From positions 1 to 23,972 of the forward strand of contig BBXU01001434.1 in NCBI GenBank assembly GCA_001598975.1: 23,972 nt of DNA. Direction: 5' to 3'. Each line of letters starts with the position of its first letter. Positions within the stretch are counted from its first letter, which is position 1. The translations under genes were made by a program, and so were the position numbers. Shown one piece after another: positions 20,884 through 23,972 of the stretch. The DNA comes from Parachlorella kessleri (taxonomy: Eukaryota; Chlorophyta; Trebouxiophyceae; Chlorellales; Chlorellaceae). The notes beneath the pieces were generated by a model. The model was not told the DNA's origin. It worked only from the letters and a program-made list of their open reading frames with translations, and searched no databases.

Positions 20884-23393
20884 ATGCAGCTCCGCTTGAG
20901 TTGTGTAGGGCCAAGATCACGACCATGGCTGCTAAGCAGCTTGCCAGTGCACCAGCCGCGGTATATGCCACCGGTGCAGAGCAGCATATCCAGAGATCAG
21001 CAGCCGGAAGCCTCGTGGGAAGCCCTCACGCTTGCAAAAAGGTACAGGTTAAGTCCAAGGTCCGCGTGTACTGATCTTAGAGCCTGAGCAGCCCTTATAT
21101 CCAGACTTCAAGTATGTCCTTAGAAGTTTGTACGCGCAGCTCGCTGTGATGTTCTCCCGGGCAACCACTAGACCCCCGTGCTCACGCTGGCCTAACCTTA
21201 GTTGGCAGGATAGCGTACCCACCCTTATGTCATTGGTTTTCTAGCCTTGCTCTACCCCACCAACACGATAGCGCCTATGTGAAAACCCAGGGGCCTTAGG
21301 CTGGCTATCGTGGAGGAGGACTACCGGCTTGCAGCCACCCTGCGTGACAGGGTGGGGGACCTGACTGGAGCCTTGCCACCCCGGAAGCGGCTGCTTGCAT
21401 CTATGCTTGACAACCTGCAGCAGCCCGAGGTGGAGGTGCAGGCAGGGGCCCTCAGAGTCATAGGTGGGATCGCAATCTCTCAAACCTTATACTAGTCCTC
21501 CTCGTTTGGATCTAGGCCCCGCAGGCATTACTGAGAGTTTGCTGGCATGGAGGGGGCACTTTATGAGGAACTCTAGTGCTGGGAATACCTGGCCATGCTG
21601 TGCTTCCAAGTTGTTTTTGTTCAGCGCTCTGCCGGCATCAGGGCTTATGACAGGCGCACCCCTGCCTTCTGCAGGTGAGCTGGCAGATTGCGACGCACTT
21701 CCGCAGCTCTCGCTGCACCTGGCAACTCCCCAGCTGCAGTCAGCAGTTGAGGCGGCCATGTGGCGCATATTCATGGTGAGGGTGGGTCTATGTGCATAGC
21801 TTGTGCGCTTGGCATGACATGGATGCTCTCGTTATGGAGTACAAGGCGTACAGACAAGGAACGCAGGCAATGAGCTGCTTGGCTCGGGGCCCAACAGATA
21901 GCCTACTTTCAGGCTGTCAATTGTATGGGCTGTAGGTTAGGGAATCGAGAGCAGTTATAGCCTGGGGCTGAGCCTAGGCCACGCTTACTCATTAGCACAA
22001 GTACATCCTTCATAAAGCCTCCTGCCCTGTTGGGCAACCTCCCTCACAAACAACCTCTGGTCTGCATGTTCACAGTTTATCTGCACCTGCAGTGTCCTCT
22101 CACCCCGGGCAACCCCTTGCCCATCCTACCAGCAAAGTTGTTGTCTTTATGTTCGATCATCGGCCCTGCCCTTGCAGCATTCGGATAACCTGCGGGTACA
22201 GATGCTCATGAGGGAGGCCTGCACCATGCTCAACAGGCCGGGCGACTGGGATGATGCTGTGAAGATGTTCACAGCAGTGGTTGAGGAGGAGCCGTCGTTT
22301 GCAGAGGTGTGAGGGGTCGGGGCAGGCGGAGGTTAGGTTCAGGGGAGGGGCACGCCGTGCCCGCTGCTAGGCGACTTTGCGGCCCGGCGTGTCAGTTGTT
22401 GCGGCTGAGGGGCCTACATAGGTGGATGCGTGGGCAGGTGCATGCAAGTACTGCTGCTACTTTCATTCATTATTACATAGGCCTTGTGGTGTGCTCCCCG
22501 TCTGTCTCTTTACCTATAACTTGCATTGACTAGGCCGATGTCACTAAAACATCAGCGGTGCACCACCTGACTGACAAGCCGTGTCACCGCCTTGGTTCTT
22601 CTTGCAGGGATACAACAAGCGTGCCACAGTGCTCTTCCTGTTGCAGCGGTATCGGGAGAGCATCCAGGACTGCAAGCTGGTCCTGGACCTGAATCCCTAC
22701 CACTTTGCTGCCGCTTCCGGCATGGGCATGTGCTACAGGTACACTGCCCCCGAGGCTGCTGTGCATACGCCCCTGTGATGTTGCAATTTGTCATTTGGAA
22801 GCCCACGGCATGTAGGGCGCACGGTACCACCCGTGGGTGGAGCTACATGGTCAAGGAATGTGCTCATGAAGCAGCTGGAGCTGCAAGTCTTGGGCTCGGG
22901 ATAGTGCTCGTGCAGTCAGAGGATCATGACTTGCTCCTCTTCGTATTGGGCAGCTGCAAAGCCGTGCCCAGGCCCCCCACAAATAGTCACAGTAGAGGGG
23001 CTGGGTCCTTGTGAAGTGGCTATGCGGGACCCGCCAAGTTTCTTGTCTCAGGTATTAGTATGGGTGGCAGGTAGTGCAAACGGGGAGTAACCTGGGCTGG
23101 ACTGGACTGACAGGGCTGGATGCAGAATGAACCTGAGTCTTGCCTGAGTTTTGAGCCAGTAATTCTCTCCCCAAGATAAGCTAAGCTTACTTTCTTGCCT
23201 CACAAAAGGTACCTCTGGCTGCGGATGAGCTGCACTGCACTGAGCCCCGGCCTGGTCTACTGCCGCTTGCAGTCGGCTGGGGGACTACGAAAGTGCAATC
23301 CAGGCCTTTGAAAGGGCACTTGCCATCCACCCGGGCATGACCGAGCTGCGGCAGACTTGTGAGCAACTGAGGACCATGCGAGGGGAGGAGTGA
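20884..23393 (+). CDS. UVR-motif and TPR-repeat protein, probably plastid-targeted
   Basis: Function unknown; TPRs mediate protein contacts and UVR motifs occur in nucleotide-excision and plastid Clp-associated proteins (family knowledge). Exons: 20884-21041, 21300-21463, 21675-21775, 22178-22306, 22608-22738, 23273-23393, totalling 804 nt (267 aa), all phases closing. The N-terminal 36 or so residues are rich in Arg, Ser and Pro with no acidic residue until Asp, like a transit peptide. A UVR-like motif (LAIVEEDYRLAATLRDRV) lies at about 54-71, then a HEAT-like helical stretch to about 150, then about three TPR units (155-252), the last reading GMGMCYSRLGDYESAIQAFERALAIHP across the final 534-base intron. 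An alternative exon 1 donor six bases downstream (AG|GTTAAG) would add two residues. The start was chosen as the first ATG in frame with this peptide; ATGs from 20735 are out of frame. It is divergent from the helicase gene. Confidence 0.85.
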
Positions 23394-23829
23394 CACGGGA
23401 GGAAACACAGAAAGACAGGAGTGCATGTTGTCAGGTTGATTATCAGGAGAGGTTTATGTGTATGTAGTGTATACTAGCAGGTTGTCAGGGATAGAGTGAT
23501 GTAAATTTGTTCGTGTGGGTGTGGTTGTGTGTGCTAACAGGCATGCTGAAGTTCGGCGGAAGTAGCAGTGAGCGACTGTGAAAGGGTGCATACCTTCACG
23601 ATATCCTTTGTAACTTCCTACTCGTATTTGCTCCCTCCGATAGCGTTAAGCGTGTGTGAGAGTATCTTCTGAAACATCCAGAGAATTCCATCCGATGGAG
23701 TCACTGTTGCAGCTGGTGACTTATTCCGAGTAGTCCGGCTCACAGGGCCCATCCGGTCATGTCATCCTATGCCCCACAAGTTCCAGGCCACATGGTCCAT
23801 CGTTTGAAGGTTCTGCTACCAGCATAATA
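23394..23829. other. Convergent 3' intergenic region
   Basis: About 436 bases between the TPR gene stop and the J-domain gene stop. It should hold the two 3' UTRs tail to tail. Apart from TGTAA motifs on the plus strand (23500-23504 and 23609-23613) I see no gene or repeat in it. Confidence 0.5.
23500..23504 (+). terminator. Candidate TGTAA poly(A) signal for the UVR/TPR gene
   Basis: TGTAA 107 bases after the TPR stop codon, in a T/G-rich 3' UTR, matching the chlorophyte poly(A) signal. A second TGTAA at 23609-23613 could be an alternative site. Confidence 0.5.
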
Positions 23830-23933
23830 TCACAAGCCAAGCTGTTCAATCTTGGCATCCTCATCGGTACTCATCAATGACTCATACGCCCGGCTGATCT
23901 CCTGAAACTTGGCCTCAGCCTCCTCCAGGTTGT
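23830..23933 (-). CDS. J-domain (DnaJ-like) protein, last exon only
   Basis: The exon starts after a TTTGCAG acceptor (23934 is the intron's last base) in phase 2 and encodes 33 residues to a TGA at 23832-23830. EEAEAKFQEISRAYESL matches helix III of a J domain, where co-chaperones follow the HPD loop with a KFxxIxxAYExL helix; HPD itself must lie in an exon beyond the window. J proteins stimulate Hsp70 ATPase (established). Here the J domain sits at the extreme C terminus, followed only by about 15 residues. The subfamily cannot be told from this piece. It is convergent with the TPR gene. Confidence 0.65.
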
Positions 23934-23955
23934 CTGCAAATGTTGGAAAGAAAGA

Positions 23956-23970
23956 GTGTGTGTGTGTGTG
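23956..23970. repeat. Short (GT)n microsatellite
   Basis: Seven GT units plus one base close to the window end, in the intron just upstream of the last J-domain exon. On the coding strand it reads (AC)n, about 25 bases before the acceptor. Confidence 0.8.
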
Positions 23971-23972
23971 GT

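Overview
The window is nuclear DNA of a green alga. The genes are cut into many short exons with GT-AG (and two GC-AG) introns, acceptors are almost always (T)GCAG|G, the exons are GC-rich, and candidate poly(A) signals are TGTAA, as in chlorophytes. The protein families (an HDA14-like histone deacetylase, a plastid-type UVR/TPR protein, DHX37) fit a chlorophyte. The small compact genes suggest a trebouxiophyte such as the Chlorella/Coccomyxa group, but I cannot fix the genus.

Layout: 1-2594 (-) holds the 5' seven exons of a class II histone deacetylase with an organelle-type presequence; its 3' end lies outside the window. 3230-5507 (-) and 6544-8696 (-) are two tandem paralogs of an extended short-chain dehydrogenase/reductase of the dihydroflavonol/cinnamoyl-CoA reductase type. 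Both have five exons with identical intron positions and phases and a C-terminal membrane segment. 9157-20646 (-) is a 23-exon DHX37/Dhr1/Ecm16 DEAH-box RNA helicase that I could assemble without a gap into 1413 codons. 20884-23393 (+) is a six-exon UVR-motif plus TPR protein with a transit-like N terminus; it diverges from the helicase across a 237-base shared promoter. 23830-23933 (-) is the last exon of a J-domain protein, convergent with the TPR gene.

The genes do not form a pathway: they are a ribosome-biogenesis helicase, a deacetylase, a duplicated reductase and two chaperone/scaffold-like proteins. I found no mobile element, CRISPR array, tRNA or rRNA, and no clear new multi-gene system. 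The unusual material lies in the introns: tandem partial duplications of exon ends with their splice sites in the helicase gene, a phase-compatible 68-codon open segment in one helicase intron, and two GC-AG introns at conserved junctions. The reductase pair also shows divergence at the start and at a motif near the active site.

Exon models were built by hand from splice consensus, phase arithmetic and remembered family conservation. No alignment or transcript was available.
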